The translations under genes were made by a program, and so were the position numbers. Source: Entoloma clypeatum (Eukaryota > Basidiomycota > Agaricomycetes > Agaricales > Entolomataceae). From it: a stretch of DNA of 64,000 bases. Under the pieces are notes generated by a model. It had not been told where the DNA came from. It saw only the letters and a list, made by a program, of their open reading frames with translations, and did no database searches. Where the stretch lies: NCBI GenBank assembly GCA_963565915.1, contig OY751487.1:2604001-2668000 (forward strand), written 5' to 3'. Positions 15,928-28,200 of this stretch are shown here, piece after piece (the first letter of the stretch is position 1; every line of letters begins with the position of its first letter).

Positions 15928-16943
15928 ATGTCCACCCTTCCACGCATCCTCGCCACCGCTGACCTCTCCCCCGCCGTCGCAAGGTCAGTCTACTCGTAGA
16001 CACCCATTCACTCGCTTAGTCTTGGTCTAGGTGGATCACCCTCAAACAGATCAGGTATCTGGATGCAGCAGGACATGAGGTCTCTAACCAGATTCCCCTC
16101 CACACCACCTCCTCCTAATCTCGTTCTTATCAAAGCGGTCTTGGGAGAGCGCAGAAAGGAAGACTCGCAAGTCTTCCGGGGTCGATGGTAAGTCTGATCC
16201 CCTTCCAATACAATTCCCTCCCCATGCGCTTCTCTAGCTGTTGCTGTATTGGCCCTTTTGCGGTCAAAGACGAACGCATTTCCCATTTCGACCATCCTTA
16301 TCGAGCAATATCGTCCTCCCATTGGCAAATTTATCATCGGTACTTACGCCCTCGACATCATCAGTCACTTTGATCTGACACCTCTTGCCAGAGTTTCCGG
16401 CAGGTATGCTTTTCTCTCTGTGTTTTTCCTTGCCTAAGTCTCTCAGGTTTGATCGATGAGAATGAAACGGCCGAACAGGCAGCCTTTCGAGAGTTGGAAG
16501 AGGAAACTGGATTCAAGGCAACGGAGGCGGTAGACTCCTCACCTGTAATTGTCCCTGATCCGGGTTGGCCTCCATCATCTCGGAATTTCCGTCTCTTGAC
16601 CACCAAACGCTGGTTTAGGAATGACAAATGCCAATATGAAACTTGTGACACTCAACGTTCTGTTGCCCGATAAACTGGAAACGCCTTCTCAGAAACTGGA
16701 CGCTGGCGAATTCATAATAACACGCATTGTCGAGCTAGACAAATTGAAACAAGAGTTAGAAGGTATGTCGTGTTCCTCGTCATCCTCCTTCTACAAGTTA
16801 TAAAATTATCCCAGAATATGACCGGAAGGTTGGTAGCTTCTCATCCGGTATTCGCTCACTGACGATTTGGGCAGGGTTTTGTCGTCGATGCACGAGTGTC
16901 TCACTTTGCAACTGGATATGACCTTGCCAAGCGTATCCCCTAA
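15928..16943 (+). CDS. YSA1: NUDIX ADP-ribose pyrophosphatase (Ysa1/NUDT5-like)
   Basis: This enzyme hydrolyses ADP-ribose and related ADP-sugars to AMP and ribose-5-phosphate. Spliced exons read MSTLPRILATADLSPAVARW, ITLKQIRYLDAAGHE, RSWESAERKTRKSSGVDAV, LIEQYRPPIGKFIIEFPAG and then the NUDIX box GLIDENETAEQAAFRELEEE followed by TGF, with both REUxEE glutamates present. Downstream are PDPGMTNANMKLVTLNV and HFATGYDLAKRIP. The order matches NUDT5/Ysa1, where RTWES, QFRPP and EFPAGLID are hallmarks. The EFPAG piece lies on a 12-nt exon (16392-16403) between introns of normal size. The gene ends 32 bp before the convergent SDA1 stop. Confidence 0.9.
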
Positions 16944-16975
16944 CAAAATTTTTATGTAATTCACCGACTACCAAT

Positions 16976-19582
16976 TCAATGCCGCGCCTTCTTCGCATTC
17001 TCGATATGTCTCCTCAATTTTTGCTGTTTCTCCCTCAATGACGCTTTCTTCTTGCCGCGTACCGCACTGCTGCTGAGAATCATCATGATGGGCTTGTTCC
17101 TCGCCTTCTCGCGATTGGTCGAGCTGCTGGCCACTGCCTTATTGACCTTGCCCTTGTTCGATTTGAATTTTTCGCGCCCTTCACGACCCTTCTGAATTGA
17201 AGCCATTCGTTCTTCGTAATCAGCTTTGACCTTCTTCCGTGGGCCCAAAATGTCGTTTTCTGATATGAAAGAATCTTGTTGTCCAGACTGCAGGGACTTT
17301 TTGTTGGCCTCGAGAGTCGCAAGCTTCCGTTTCGCATGGGATCCGCCTCCCTTTTCAACTACCTTGGCAGCTGCTTGGATGCGCAGGTCATTGAGCAATG
17401 CAAAGTCGGCTGGTGTGAGAATCTGCGTTGAGACACAGTCAGGTTCGTCTGGAATCTGAGATAGTCGCATGCTGGCATGCCTTGGTTGTAGCGAGGGTCG
17501 ACTTTCGACTTGGAACCTCGACAGAACCAGCTCCTCCGGTGACTTTGTCAGCTTCGTCTTCACTGTCGCTGATGATCAGCTCTTCATCATCGTCGGGAAC
17601 ATCCAACCATCCTTCAGACTCATCAGACGATGTTGAATCAGAGTCCACGTCCCAGCCTTCCCAGGCGGCTTCTTCGTCTTCATCCATAGCACCATTGTCC
17701 TCCTCGAGTTTCTGAAGGTGGTCTTCCAAAAGCTGAGAATGAATCAGGGTCCTCTTTCTGTTGCTGGGGTGTGGGTTGCGTACCGAAAGGCCATCAATAT
17801 CTACAGCGGCGTCTGCACTGTGGCCGAATGGCAACGGTTGAGAACCACCAGCGAGTCCTATGCTAGCATCTTTTCCCTGCAGCTCCAGCAATCAGAAATG
17901 TTTTCCATAAATATATATTTGTATTACTTACGCGCTCTCTCCTTTTCAACATGCCAGGATTAACTTCGCGGTATAGCTGCAGCAACCCACGCGCGGCAGC
18001 TGTTACGGACTTGTCCCGACTTTTTCTGTACTCTATTAAGTCTCCCAGTAGGTCTTCCTCCATGGCCCAGGGCTGGCGTTTGCATACTTCCCTGATGGAG
18101 TTTATACCGGCTGCTATGACTTCGCTGCCGACCCCTGGGTGGACAAATTCTTGTGCTAATTTTTGGATCACCGGTGACAACACATCGGGTGGAGTGAGTT
18201 CATGAACTGACTGTGCCAATGCGACGAGGATGGATGGAACACGAAGTTGCCGATGGGAGAGATATTTAACGATGAAGGTGTAAAATCCAAGGACGGAGAG
18301 CTTATGGGTACCCATAACTCGCGAGAGGATCTGCATAAGAAGAATCTTGTGGTCCAGAGAAAATCGCTTGTCATGACGATTGAGGATATCATATATCTTT
18401 TCAGCAAACGTCTGTGGATCGTTTAATAGTTGAAGAGCCGGAAAATTGATCGCCGCCGCCGGTTTATTATGACGTTTCTAATCCAAGCAGTTGTGAGTCG
18501 AAGAGTTTTCTCTCCCGTCTAAATGACACACTTTCTTAGCTGCATTGAGTTTTTTCTGCAGTTTTTTGTCACCGCTCCGGGTCTTTTTGTTAATCTCGCG
18601 CCGATGATGCAAACCTCGTACGTCAATTTCCTGATAGATTCAAGATTGCTCAACAATAACATGGTTTCACAGAGATATATACACCTCACCTCTTCTTCCT
18701 CGTCATCACTGTCTTCTTTATGGTCGTCGCTTCCAAGAAAAAAGTGTACTGAGGCACTTTGGACTTTGGTCACGGGGTGGAAACAGCCAAGAGCTAATAT
18801 GGCGACGGATTTCTCGTCCGTCCTGTAAGGTCGTGAAGCGATGCCGGCAAACAGACACTGAAAAATCAAAGACACACCAAATCCCTTTTCTCCAAAGTTC
18901 TTTCGTGAGGATAACGGCCCACATGGCCTCTTCCCCGTTACGAGCAGTTCGGTCACTTGTAGGGCCAGAAGAAGCCCTTGACTTTCCCTTGTCACCGATA
19001 ACATCGCCTTCCATCCCTCGTTCCACCATCCCAAAAAGCATGGCTTGGACTCCCCGATTGAGCTTGTGGTTTTTAGAGCGCAGATTTGCAGTGCGGATGT
19101 CGGAGAGAATGGTTCTACGGATGAAGGCCCGGAGGGTGGAGGACGTGGTACGGGGGAGAATCGGGAACAAAGACTTCAAAAGCCTACATTCCTCCAGTCG
19201 GCAACGTCCATCTGAAGTGCATGTATAAAGGGACGTACTCGATGGATGAGATGACATCCTTGTTCCTGAGCATGACGAGATTTTGGACGAGAGTCTTGCG
19301 AGTATCGGACGAAAGTGTGGCATAGTTTTCGAGGAGAAGAGAAGCTAGTTGGGAGGGAAATCCGGCGGTTTCCTTTGGGTAACAAATCGCCACTGCAGAT
19401 ATGAAAGCGACGAGTTCTCTGAAATGTTGACCCTGTTCATCGGGATTTACTTTGAATATTTCACGAATGCTGTTGTAATGATTCCATTGCTGCAAGAACT
19501 CTTCTTTGTATGCAGCTGGATCGCGTTTGATTAAATTTTGAAGCTGGGGAAGGTTTGCTGTCAAGAGAATCCCTCGTCCCAT
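16976..19582 (-). CDS. SDA1: SDA1, 60S ribosomal subunit biogenesis protein
   Basis: Sda1 is a nuclear protein needed for pre-60S maturation and export and, in yeast, for actin organisation and G1 progression. The N-terminus MGRGILLTANLPQLQNLIKR then DPAAYKEEFLQQWNHYNSI and LASLLLENYATLSSDTRKTL is typical. The middle has HELTPPDVLSPVIQKLAQEF and MEEDLLGDLIEYRKSRDKSV. Next come an acidic block (DEDEEAAWEGWDVDSD, then DDDEELIISDSEDE), ILTPADFALLNDLR, and the lysine-rich tail RGKKKASLREKQQKLRRHIE ending KKARH. The start at 19582 matches the family N-terminus; a Met at 19615 is an alternative. Multiple short introns are present. Confidence 0.93.
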
Positions 19583-19661
19583 GGTGGAGGACCCGAACGT
19601 CGAATTTTGGGTCATGTCAGCCGCGTGAACAGCGCCTCCTCCTGCTACTAATACTACCAAC

Positions 19662-21328
19662 ATGCGCTTTTTCAAGTCTTTCAGGCTTCTCCACCGTAGA
19701 ATCAACTCGGATCCATTGATTCCCTCGACTTTTCTCGTTCAAACCCACAAGAAGTCGGTTTCCGTCCACAATGACTTGCTGCCTAATGCCTTGTCGACCG
19801 TTCGAGTCTTGTCTGATGCTCCTCTACACCATACGCCTCACCCCAACATCCGGATCATCGATCTCGAAGCCGAAAATTATCGTCTCAGAACTGCAAATGC
19901 TGCTCTAGTTCGAGAATTGAGCCAAGTACAATCACAACTCAAGGCCACCCGGGCAGACCTCTTTGCCGAACTCCACAAGAGTGTACGCCAAGCCAAACAA
20001 GATACTGAAGAGATACAAAGACTTCAAGAGGCACTGGCACATCATGAAGCGTCGGAGAAACCCAAGACCGAAAAAGCTCAATCTCTCGAACAATGGAATC
20101 TGGACCGAGCCCTGGCAGGCGTTTTGGATCCAGCAGCGACAGATATTCCACACGGCAAATCTATTGGACCGCGCACTACAGCTGATTACATGTCTGCCCT
20201 TCAGATGACACTCAGGTCACGTCGCCAACTCAGGGAATGCAGGAAGAGCGCAAAGTTCTGGAAGGCAGCCGCCAAGAAGGATGGAAAAAATGCGGATTTG
20301 GTCACGCCCTCTAGTTCCAACATCTCCTCGATTCACGAAATCTTATCCGCGGAACGACAAAAAGCTGTCAACGCTCTAATTGCAAGGCGTCGCAGTAATC
20401 TCAGTAGCGGGCGATCCGACCCAGAGGCATCTCGTGCAAACTTACAGGTGCCATTACAAATCACTCTCGACACGATTCAAGAAACCCTTCAAGTCGATGC
20501 TTGTAATGCTCCCTCCTCATCCTCCACATCCCGAGGTCTTTCCCCGCTTGCCAGCCAATCTTTTAGGAAGGAACTCTCGGAAATATCACATGCTAATCGC
20601 TTCCCCAAATGGTCCTCCTCATCGAAGTTTGGTGATAAAACCCTCACCCCCGTCAATTTAAATGTAGTCACCAATGCGTCAGTCCCATTTCGCCAAACAT
20701 CTGCACCTACTCCACGAAATGAGTCGAAGATTTGCACAGATTCAGGAACGAGAAAGGTCCGCATTCGAATTCTTCTTCGAACGAACAAGCTGACATCCCA
20801 ACCACTCGACAGAACACTTTCCAGGAAAACGATGAGAATACACCACCGACTTTCTTGGCAGCCTCAGCGTCACATCCTCTTTCTGTGAATCTCCTCTCTT
20901 TCGGCGAACACGGAGATCATAGCGCATCCGAGGACAGTCTCGAGTCATCTTCCGCCAACAGCAGTTCCCGTTCGCAATTCCAGGGGCTCAGCGGTGCCCT
21001 GGGGGAATTTGGCTTCACTTGTACTTCTAATTTTTCATCGAGAAGCACCGCACCTCAAGAGCAGGCTACCGACGCAATTCAAGCCCACCACGGCCATCGC
21101 TCCAATAACTCGTCCGTCCTGGTTACGACACTGTCGAATCGTGTCGATAAAACTCCGAGTCAGATCACCAGGGAATCGACAAAGTCAAGACTCCCTATAC
21201 CCGTGCTCCGTTCCCTAAGAAGATTATCAATGACCAGAGCGAGTCCTGGAGAAGGAGAACCTGGCGCGGATATATTCATTAATAAGTCTGCAACGAGTAC
21301 TTCACCTGCTCGCCCCAGGTTACATTGA
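19662..21328 (+). CDS. Coiled-coil protein of unknown function
   Basis: I do not recognise this family. Two exons join over an intron at 20678-20739 (GTCAGT donor, CAG acceptor, phase 2), giving about 534 residues. Residues about 65-135 are predicted coiled coil (LEAENYRLRTANAALVRELS, then QVQSQLKATRADLFAEL). A basic helical stretch follows (RSRRQLRECRKSAKFWKAAA). The C-terminal half is Ser/Thr/Asn-rich and probably disordered, ending in a basic patch (KSRLPIPVLRSLRRLSMTRA). That layout, an N-terminal coiled coil with a basic C-terminal motif, faintly recalls shugoshin-like proteins, but no diagnostic motif was found. The start at 19662 is 79 bp from the divergent SDA1 start. Confidence 0.6.
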
Positions 21329-21406
21329 ATAATGTCATGGAAATTTCTGAGCAGTGGAAGTAGTGCATTGTACAAGGATCGCATGTGAAAACGATAATGA
21401 ACGGAG

Positions 21407-22268
21407 TCAAGTAGTTTCTTGGGATGTTTCGATACTTGTTGGCTTCGTTGGCTCCGAAGGCGGGGTGGAAGACACCTCATTTTCATGAGCAAGAGAAATA
21501 ACGTCCTGAATGGTTTCGGCTTCCCTCCTGGAGGAACCCTGACTTCCGCCCCTGCCTCTTCCCCTGCCTCTCTGTAGATGACCGCCACGAGTCCATCCTC
21601 TTGACTCAGAGGAAGCAGAGTTGTCAGGAGGACTTGAAAGTTTGGCTTCAATGGAGGAAGGATTTGATACGATATCGGCCTTCTTTGCCTGGTGTTTCCA
21701 ATCACCTGTGGGTTTCCCTGAATCCCATTCTCTGCTCTGTATCTTGTCCATCTTTCTCTTGGCGTTCTGCTCTCGCGTGCGATCAACGTTTTCTTGAACC
21801 TTGCGAATTTGTGCGAGTTTAGCGCGCTCAGCTTCCTGCGTTTTCCGGAAGGCATCTTCGTCAGCTTGCACGTCCTGAATGCCCATTGCTGTATGAGCTA
21901 TGGCCAAGTGGGCAACAACATGGTGTATATACCAGTCTTCGCTGCTTGATCTTCTCATTCTGCTCCCTCATCCGTGCCATGCGCTCTGTGAGAGCTTCTT
22001 CGCTTAGTTTATCCTTGTAGACGATGAGAACATGGACCGACCAAGAAAAATCCATACTTACCCTCTGAGCTCCTCCAGTCTTGACGCGTTCTAGATTAAC
22101 ATAGGGTTTCTTCTTCTCCCTTGTCTGCATCGATCCTGCATTGGGAGTCTGACGATCTTCCACAGGTGGTGCATCAACGTCCGCAACTTGATCAGAACCC
22201 TGTTCTGTTATCGCGAGCTGGTCGAAATCGAGACCCAACGAATTGGTCGAAGATGTGGTGGTAGCCAT
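21407..22268 (-). CDS. RG-rich, charged coiled-coil protein (CCDC9-like?)
   Basis: The function is unknown. The protein begins MATTTSSTNSLGLDFDQLAI and contains KKPYVNLERVKTGGAQR. It then has a charged helix split by introns (LSEEALTERMARMREQNEKI, and AERAKLAQIRKVQENVDRTR), an RGG-type segment (GGHLQRGRGRGRGGSQG), and a tail ending SIETSQETT. The ERxARMREQNEKIxxRR pattern before an RG-rich stretch resembles metazoan CCDC9 proteins, which associate with RNA complexes. This is an impression from pattern only. At least two introns (near 21885-21955 and 22000-22075) are needed. The start is the first Met, at 22268. Confidence 0.6.
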
Positions 22269-22762
22269 GATGGCACTGGGAAGTTGGCGCCGGCTTGGCT
22301 GGGCATGCCGAAGTGTGCCGAAGGGTGAATATTTGATAATAATATAATATATGTACAGTTATTTGGTCGAACTTACGGGGGGATCGTAAGTCAGATCTCT
22401 CGGGCGGTGCACGATCGTGATGGCTCGTTCGGGGGATCTGGTTGCCGCAGAGGGTTGGATGATGAGCGGAAAGGGTTGCCGTGATGGCTGTTTGATGGCA
22501 ACCGAATTCGTTCATCAAAAAAAAAAGTATATAAAAAAACATATATAAAAAACGTACCCTCTGTACCCCAAAATAAAAACTCGGAATGTGATAGAGACTT
22601 CCAAATTCTCTGCTCTCCAGGGTTTGTTTGGGGATCTCTCGCACCTACCTTGATATGGTGAGTTTTGCTTTTCGGAGCTAGCGGGATTGATGGAAGGTTA
22701 GCCGATTTCGGTTTGATGGGATGCCGTGAAATGTTGGGATCTGTACCCTGAGGTCGGCTCAT

Positions 22763-22799
22763 CGTAAGTCAAGCCGTAAGTCAAACCGTAAGTCAAGCA
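22763..22799 (+). repeat. Short tandem repeat, three copies
   Basis: Three consecutive near-identical copies of a CGTAAGTCAAGC-like unit of 11-12 bp. A related CGTAAGTC also occurs near 22386. Confidence 0.6.
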
Positions 22800-23079
22800 G
22801 CTTGTTGTGTAAGTCGAACCCAGATAAGCATTTTATCCTTCCTTATCCTTTGCAGCTCGCCTTATCCAGTTGAACCAGGTGAGCCTTGTTATATCTGCCA
22901 TCAAACCAATCACATCACTAACATGTCACAGCGCTGCCACGACATGACACGACATTCTCCCTTGCCACCACCATGAACCTCGCCCCGAACCCAGCCATCC
23001 GTGACACTGCCCAGCATGAAGAGCAGCAATGACGGCTGCGAGAGCCCCCCGAACGCAAACCTAGAACCCAACACCACTG

Positions 23080-23260
23080 AACGCCACCGAACGGGTGCCA
23101 TGAGCGGGAGATGCACGAGCGGCACGAACGGGTAGCTGTGAACGGGTGCCACGAACGGGGGGATGCACGAACGGGTGCCACGATCGGGCGTCCACAATCG
23201 TGGAATGGCTCGAACGAGGAGCCCGTTCGGGGATGCACGATCGTGGGTCAACGATCGCAG
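23080..23260 (+). repeat. Degenerate repeat of CACGAACGGGTGCCA-like units
   Basis: The motif GAACGGGTGCCA and variants (ACGAACGGG, GGGATGCACGA) recur at least six times, unevenly spaced, with inverted versions containing CGATCGTGG. It looks like an interrupted minisatellite. Confidence 0.5.
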
Positions 23261-23399
23261 CATGTCGGAGGAGGGGTGCTGGGTGGCTTGGGGCTCAGGC
23301 CGCCGCCATGGGGGCAGCGAGGGGTGTCCCGGAGGTATGTAATGCTTACCTGCACCTCCCTTCATTCACCACTCCCCCTTTCCCTCCTCTGCCGTTCCA

Positions 23400-23640
23400 A
23401 CAGCCTCCTCTGGCGCCCAATCGCGCCCAACGTCGTCCCTCTTGCCGCAACGGCGTCCCCTCATCTCTGCTCACGCCCAACGGCGTCCTCTTGTGCCCAA
23501 CAGCCTTCTCCTCCCGCCCAACGGTGTCTATTCACGCCAAACGGCATTCCTCATGCCCACAGCGTCCTCTCATCGCCACTCACGCCCAACGGCCTTCTCT
23601 CTCGCGCCCAACGGCGTCCACCACCACCTTGTCCTTTTCC
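23400..23640 (+). repeat. Degenerate minisatellite, consensus CGCCCAACGGCGTCCTCT
   Basis: Around ten imperfect copies of a roughly 18-24 bp unit built on CGCCCAACGGCGTCC are spread over 240 bp. Variants include GCCCAACAGCCTTC and CGCCAAACGGCATTCC. Confidence 0.6.
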
Positions 23641-24357
23641 CTCGACCCTTACCCGTCCAGTTGCCCAACACCGCCAGCCTTCCCCCCATTGCCGATTTTT
23701 TTGTGTTACTTAGAAATAAAAATATCATTTTTTTTGTTTATTTCTTACATGATGTGTGACAACCCCAAACCCCCCCCCTCCTCCTCCTCCTCCCCCTGCC
23801 CCAAATCAGACCCCTCCCCGAGCACGAGGGGCACGAAGTGCGCGCGCGCTGCCAGCGCGACAGACGGAACGACGCGCCGCGTGTCTGACGTAATCAGGGT
23901 CCCATCACATCACACCCTGCCGGGACCCTTGATCGATTGGTGATCGCTCGGCGGCTTACAGGTCAGACTTTCCCACCCCGCCAAAAGGTCGTAAGCCATC
24001 CAGGATAAGTATATATATCACAGTGATCTCACGGTCAGCGCTTTTGCACAGTCAACTTGACTCGGGGTCAAAGCAGTCACGTCACCAGGGTCACGTCAAG
24101 TCAATTGACTACTTACACAGCACAGGATTCAAAATTTAGCCTCCGCAAATGCTATTGATAAAGGGTCTGCAAAATAATATTTTGTAGAGAAGACTTTGGA
24201 GGTGAAGAATAAAAAATATTTGACAGATGTGAAATACATGGCAAAATGTTGACATTATCGAGGCATTTCTCATCAACTGTAACACTTGAGGAACAAAAAG
24301 ATTCAATGATCCAAATATTAATCATTCTTGCCAGAGAAAGTTGGTGGAGAATGATGT

Positions 24358-24727
24358 TGTTATGCGTAACAAACCGTTCCAAGGTTCGGGCAGAGTATGC
24401 AGGAAGATGGAAAGGCGAAGAGCAATGTGATTGCTAAATCTAAGGAATGTAGCTATGGTACATGAGGTTTATATAGTACTGACTATGAGCGGTAGCGAAT
24501 GAGTCAGTAACTGCGGAAGGCAGTGCGCATGAGTAAGGCGACTGCGGAAGGCTATGTACTAATGAGTAAGCTGACTGCGGAATGAGTCAGACAGCTGCGG
24601 AAAGCGAGTCAGCGCGGGAGCGAAGTATACTAAAGGAAATAAAGTATAATACGATATGTGTAAGCGGGGGCCGATGAGTAAAAGTGAAAAAGTAAGCGTA
24701 TATGTCCGTAGTCGTTAGTCCGTAACA
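24358..24727 (-). repeat. 3' LTR of gypsy copy 1
   Basis: 370 bp with TG...CA termini. The element's polypurine tract (GAGGAGAGGAACA on the minus strand, 24728-24740) lies directly upstream in the sense direction. Confidence 0.93.
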
Positions 24728-24764
24728 TGTTCCTCTCCTCAAGGTCTGTGTCCTCACAGACTAC

Positions 24765-25130
24765 CTACTCCCATCCATCGTTGCCGTTTGGATCGGTCCA
24801 GGTAGGATCAGCTCGGTTGCCCCAGTCCTTTATCAGTTCGTCGTTTACCGCCGTGGCAAACTCTAAACCTCGAACGGCGAGGCAAAGGCATCGATTTTCG
24901 ACGGCAAGGGTGTTGGTATAATTTTTGAGGATAAGTTTTTCCTCAGCAGTGGGAGCGGTTGGCAAGTCGGATAGGGTGTGGAGACGAATGTGCATCTGTC
25001 GGTGGAGGATGTCGGCGACGGAGGTTTCAAGCGCATGGATCTGGTCGCGCATGGAGAGCGCTTCGCCAATGAGGGTGGTAATGGTGGGGTTGATGTCGGA
25101 AGCGTCGGTGGAGGTGGTGATGTTGGACAT
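24765..25130 (-). CDS. Conserved small ORF between pol and 3' LTR (copy 1)
   Basis: A frame of about 121 codons beginning MSNITTSTDASDINPTITTL lies after the chromodomain end of pol and before the polypurine tract. It is nearly identical to the corresponding frame of copy 2. The sequence is helical in character with leucine spacing (LIGEALSMRDQIHALETSVA, later LILKNYTNTLAVENR) and has no signal peptide or membrane segment. It does not look like an envelope protein. The function is unknown; a coiled-coil accessory protein is the plainest reading. Confidence 0.6.
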   Translation of the reverse strand: MSNITTSTDASDINPTITTLIGEALSMRDQIHALETSVADILHRQMHIRLHTLSDLPTAPTAEEKLILKNYTNTLAVENRCLCLAVRGLEFATAVNDELIKDWGNRADPTWTDPNGNDGWE

Positions 25131-25246
25131 GGTGGAGATGAGGTTCAAAAAGTATAAGAAGAACGGCGTGTTGGGCGAGAAGAGTTGGAGCGGGGAACTC
25201 GATGTGACAGAAATTGGTATGGAAAATGGGTTTTGCGGTTTATCTT

Positions 25247-28200
25247 TTATCGTGGACGCGATGGATTTTGCCGATGAAAATCACGGATCAAATCTTGAGT
25301 GTTCTGAACATTAGCTCGAGGTTCCCATGTGTTCTCTTCTGGGCCATATCCTTCCCACTGGACGAGGTACTGGATCTTTCCATGGAACTTTCGAGAGTCT
25401 AGGATTGTGGACACATGATACTCTTCTCGTCCTTCGACGATGATCGGATCAGGGGCTGGTTTCTTCTTCTGGATGGTGTACTTCGGGGTTTCGTAAGGTG
25501 ACAACAGGGTCTCGTTGAACACAGGGTGAATCATTTTCCAAGTTTTCGGAAGATCAAGAAGGTACGCGCTAGCTCCTTTCTTCTCTAGGACCTTGAATGG
25601 TCCATGTCGGAGTGCGTCAAGCTTCTTCGAGGGACGGTTAGTCCTGATGTTAGTCCCTTCCAGCCACACCTTGTCTCCAATGTGGTAGTCCCGAGACGGA
25701 CTCCGTCACGTATCAACTGTCTTCTTCATCTGATCCTGTGCCTGTTTCAGTGCTGCATTGGCTTCTTCTCGTGCTTGTTTGAGTTTTTCCAAGAAGCTGT
25801 TGGCAGCCGGGTTGGTGTCTTCCAACACAAGTTCTCCCTTCCAAGGATGTAAGCCATAGTTGAGATAGAATGGTGTGTGCTTCGTCGCCTGATGTTCTTT
25901 GTCATTGTACTGGAATTCGGCGATTGCGATCCATTCAGCCCAATCATCTTGCAGATGGTTAACAAAGTTTCGTAAGAACACTTCTGTTTCCTGATGCGAT
26001 CGTTCAGCTTGTCCATCCGTCTGTGGATGGTATGCGGTGGACAGATTCCTTTTGATCCCTAACATGCGGCAAAGTATCTCCATGAACTTCGCGGCGAACT
26101 GTGGTCCTCTGTCACTGATGATTTTCTTGGGGATTCCGTGGAGCTTCCATATCTGATCCCGATAGATCTTGGCTAATCCTTCAGCCGATAATTCCATGGT
26201 TGTCGGAATGAGATGAAGCATCTTCGAATGTCTATCCGTGATGACCAGGATCGCATTCTTTCCATCAGACTCTGGTATCGGTCCCACAATGTCAATCCCT
26301 ATGTCTTCCCATGGATGACTTGGTGCTGCATGGGGATGTAGCGGAGCATGTCGCTTTTGTCGGTTAATCTTGTTGCGTTGACAAGTGTCGCAACCCTTTA
26401 CGTACTTCTTTACATCATGCAGGATGGTAGGCCACCAGTAGGTGCGAGTGAGAAGTTCGTGTGTTCGATACTGTCCTGGATGTCCAGCCACTGGTGCATC
26501 ATGTGATTCAAACATTAGTTCTTGACGCAGTTGTGGGTCCGGTGGAACATAGACTCGTTCGCCTGCATATGTGATGCCGTTTTCCTGTTGATACCAGTGA
26601 GGATTCTTTTTTAGACCCTGGGCTACTTCTGTCTCCATGTGGTTTGAACCCTTGATGCGTGCGATCCACGGATTTTCGATGGTTGTGATGTTTCCAATCT
26701 TGATGGAATCAGATGTTTCACCCCCTTCAAAGAATTGTTCCTCCGTGAACATCTCCATTTGTACCACATCTTCTGATTCCAATCGTTTCAAGAATAGTCC
26801 CTCTTTGAGCATTTGGTCACTGTCTTGCGGTTCGAGTTCTGTTTCATACCAGGGTAAGCGCGACAGGATGTCCGCTTTTGCATTTGTCTTGCCAGGCACA
26901 TGCCGTAGTTCGAAGTCGTAGTCTTGTAACTTCATCTTCCAGCGCCTTTGTCGTTGATTTAGGTCCTGAGGACGGCGGAAATACTCCAGGTTCTTGTGAT
27001 CAGTTAAGATCTCGAAGCGTTCCCTGGCTTCGAGCAGATAGTGTCTCCAATCTTTTAGTGCTTCCATGACTGCCAAGAGCTCTTTGTCGTATATCTCGTA
27101 ATTTTGTTCGGCCGCGGACATGGTCCGCGACAAGAATGCGATAGGATGCCATTTGTTGTCCTGTTTTTGGGAGAGTACAGCCCCAATTGCATAGCCCGAT
27201 GCATCGGTTTCGACCCTGAACTGTCCATCTGGTTTTGGTAGTGCCAAGACTGGTGCCGATGTGATCGCCTGTATGAGACCTTCAAATGCCTTTTGTTCCG
27301 TTGGTCCCCAAGTAAACGCAGTGCCGCCTGTGAGCGCGGTAAGTGGTTTTGTGATGTTTGAGTATCCTTCAATGAAGCGCCGATAGAAGTTAGCAAACCC
27401 AAGGAACTTCTGGACTTCCTTTTTTGATGTGGGTGCTCGCCAGTTTCGGATCGTGTCCACCTTCTCGGTTTCCATCTCGACACGTCCTTCACCAACGACA
27501 TATCCCAATATGGGGCATTTTGTTACTTCCCAGAAACACTTCTTCTCTTTTAGGAACAAGTCATTGTCCGATAGGATCTGCAGAATTTCTTCGGTGTTTC
27601 GCGTGAGTTCTTCCTTGGTTTTACCAATAACCACGATGTCATCCATGTAGATTACGCAGATGCGTCGGCGGATCTGGTCCCGGAATAGACTAGCCATCAT
27701 CCGAGAGAACGTTCCCGGGGAGTTGCAAAGGCCAAAAAACATGACCAATGGTTCAAACAATCCTCGACTGGTAAGGAAGGCAGCCTTCCATTCATCGCCT
27801 TCTTTAATCCGGACATTGTTGTAACCCCACATGATGTCCATCTTATTGAAGTAGACTGCATCTTTCAGCACGTCTAAGAGATCGGAGATGCGAGGGAGTG
27901 GGAATTTGTCTTTGACCATGAATTTGTTGACCATGCGGTAATCTTGTACCAATCGTTTGGAACCATCTTTCTTGTTGATGAAGAAGCAAGGGGAAGCATA
28001 AGGGGATTTGGACGGGCGGATCTTTCCAGTTGCTAGACCCTCGTCAATGAATGCGTCCAATTCCTCCTGTTCCTTTTGCGTCATGGGATATGTGTTTCCC
28101 CCTAGTTCCTTTGGTGCGTCCGGTGTAAGTTCAATACCATGGTCCCATTCCCTTTCCTTCAGGATCTTATCAAAGTTCTCCTTCTCGAAGAGGTGAGTAA

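Larger units (their letters stand above)
22269..24112. other. Gene-poor GC-rich spacer
   Basis: This is about 1.8 kb with no convincing gene. Long open frames here come from repetitive GC-rich sequence and have no family motifs. The stretch holds a short triplet repeat near 22763, a degenerate repeat near 23080-23260, and a Pro/Thr-coding minisatellite near 23400-23640. It ends in GTCA-rich sequence next to the foldback element. Confidence 0.55.

Noticed and set aside
19662..21328. Shugoshin assignment for the coiled-coil protein
   Set aside because: The layout is suggestive, but neither the Shugoshin_N heptads nor the C-terminal SGO box could be matched convincingly.
22763..22799. CRISPR-like array
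   Set aside because: Three contiguous 12-bp units without spacers in a eukaryotic genome; an ordinary tandem repeat.
23111..23943. Long open frames of 200-265 codons in the GC-rich spacer
   Set aside because: Pro/Ser/Thr/Arg-rich, overlapping in several frames, built from minisatellite units, with no conserved motif or splice logic.
25706..25708. Read-through stop used to express the chromodomain
   Set aside because: Copy 2 has CGA at this place and is open. The TGA is best explained as a mutation.
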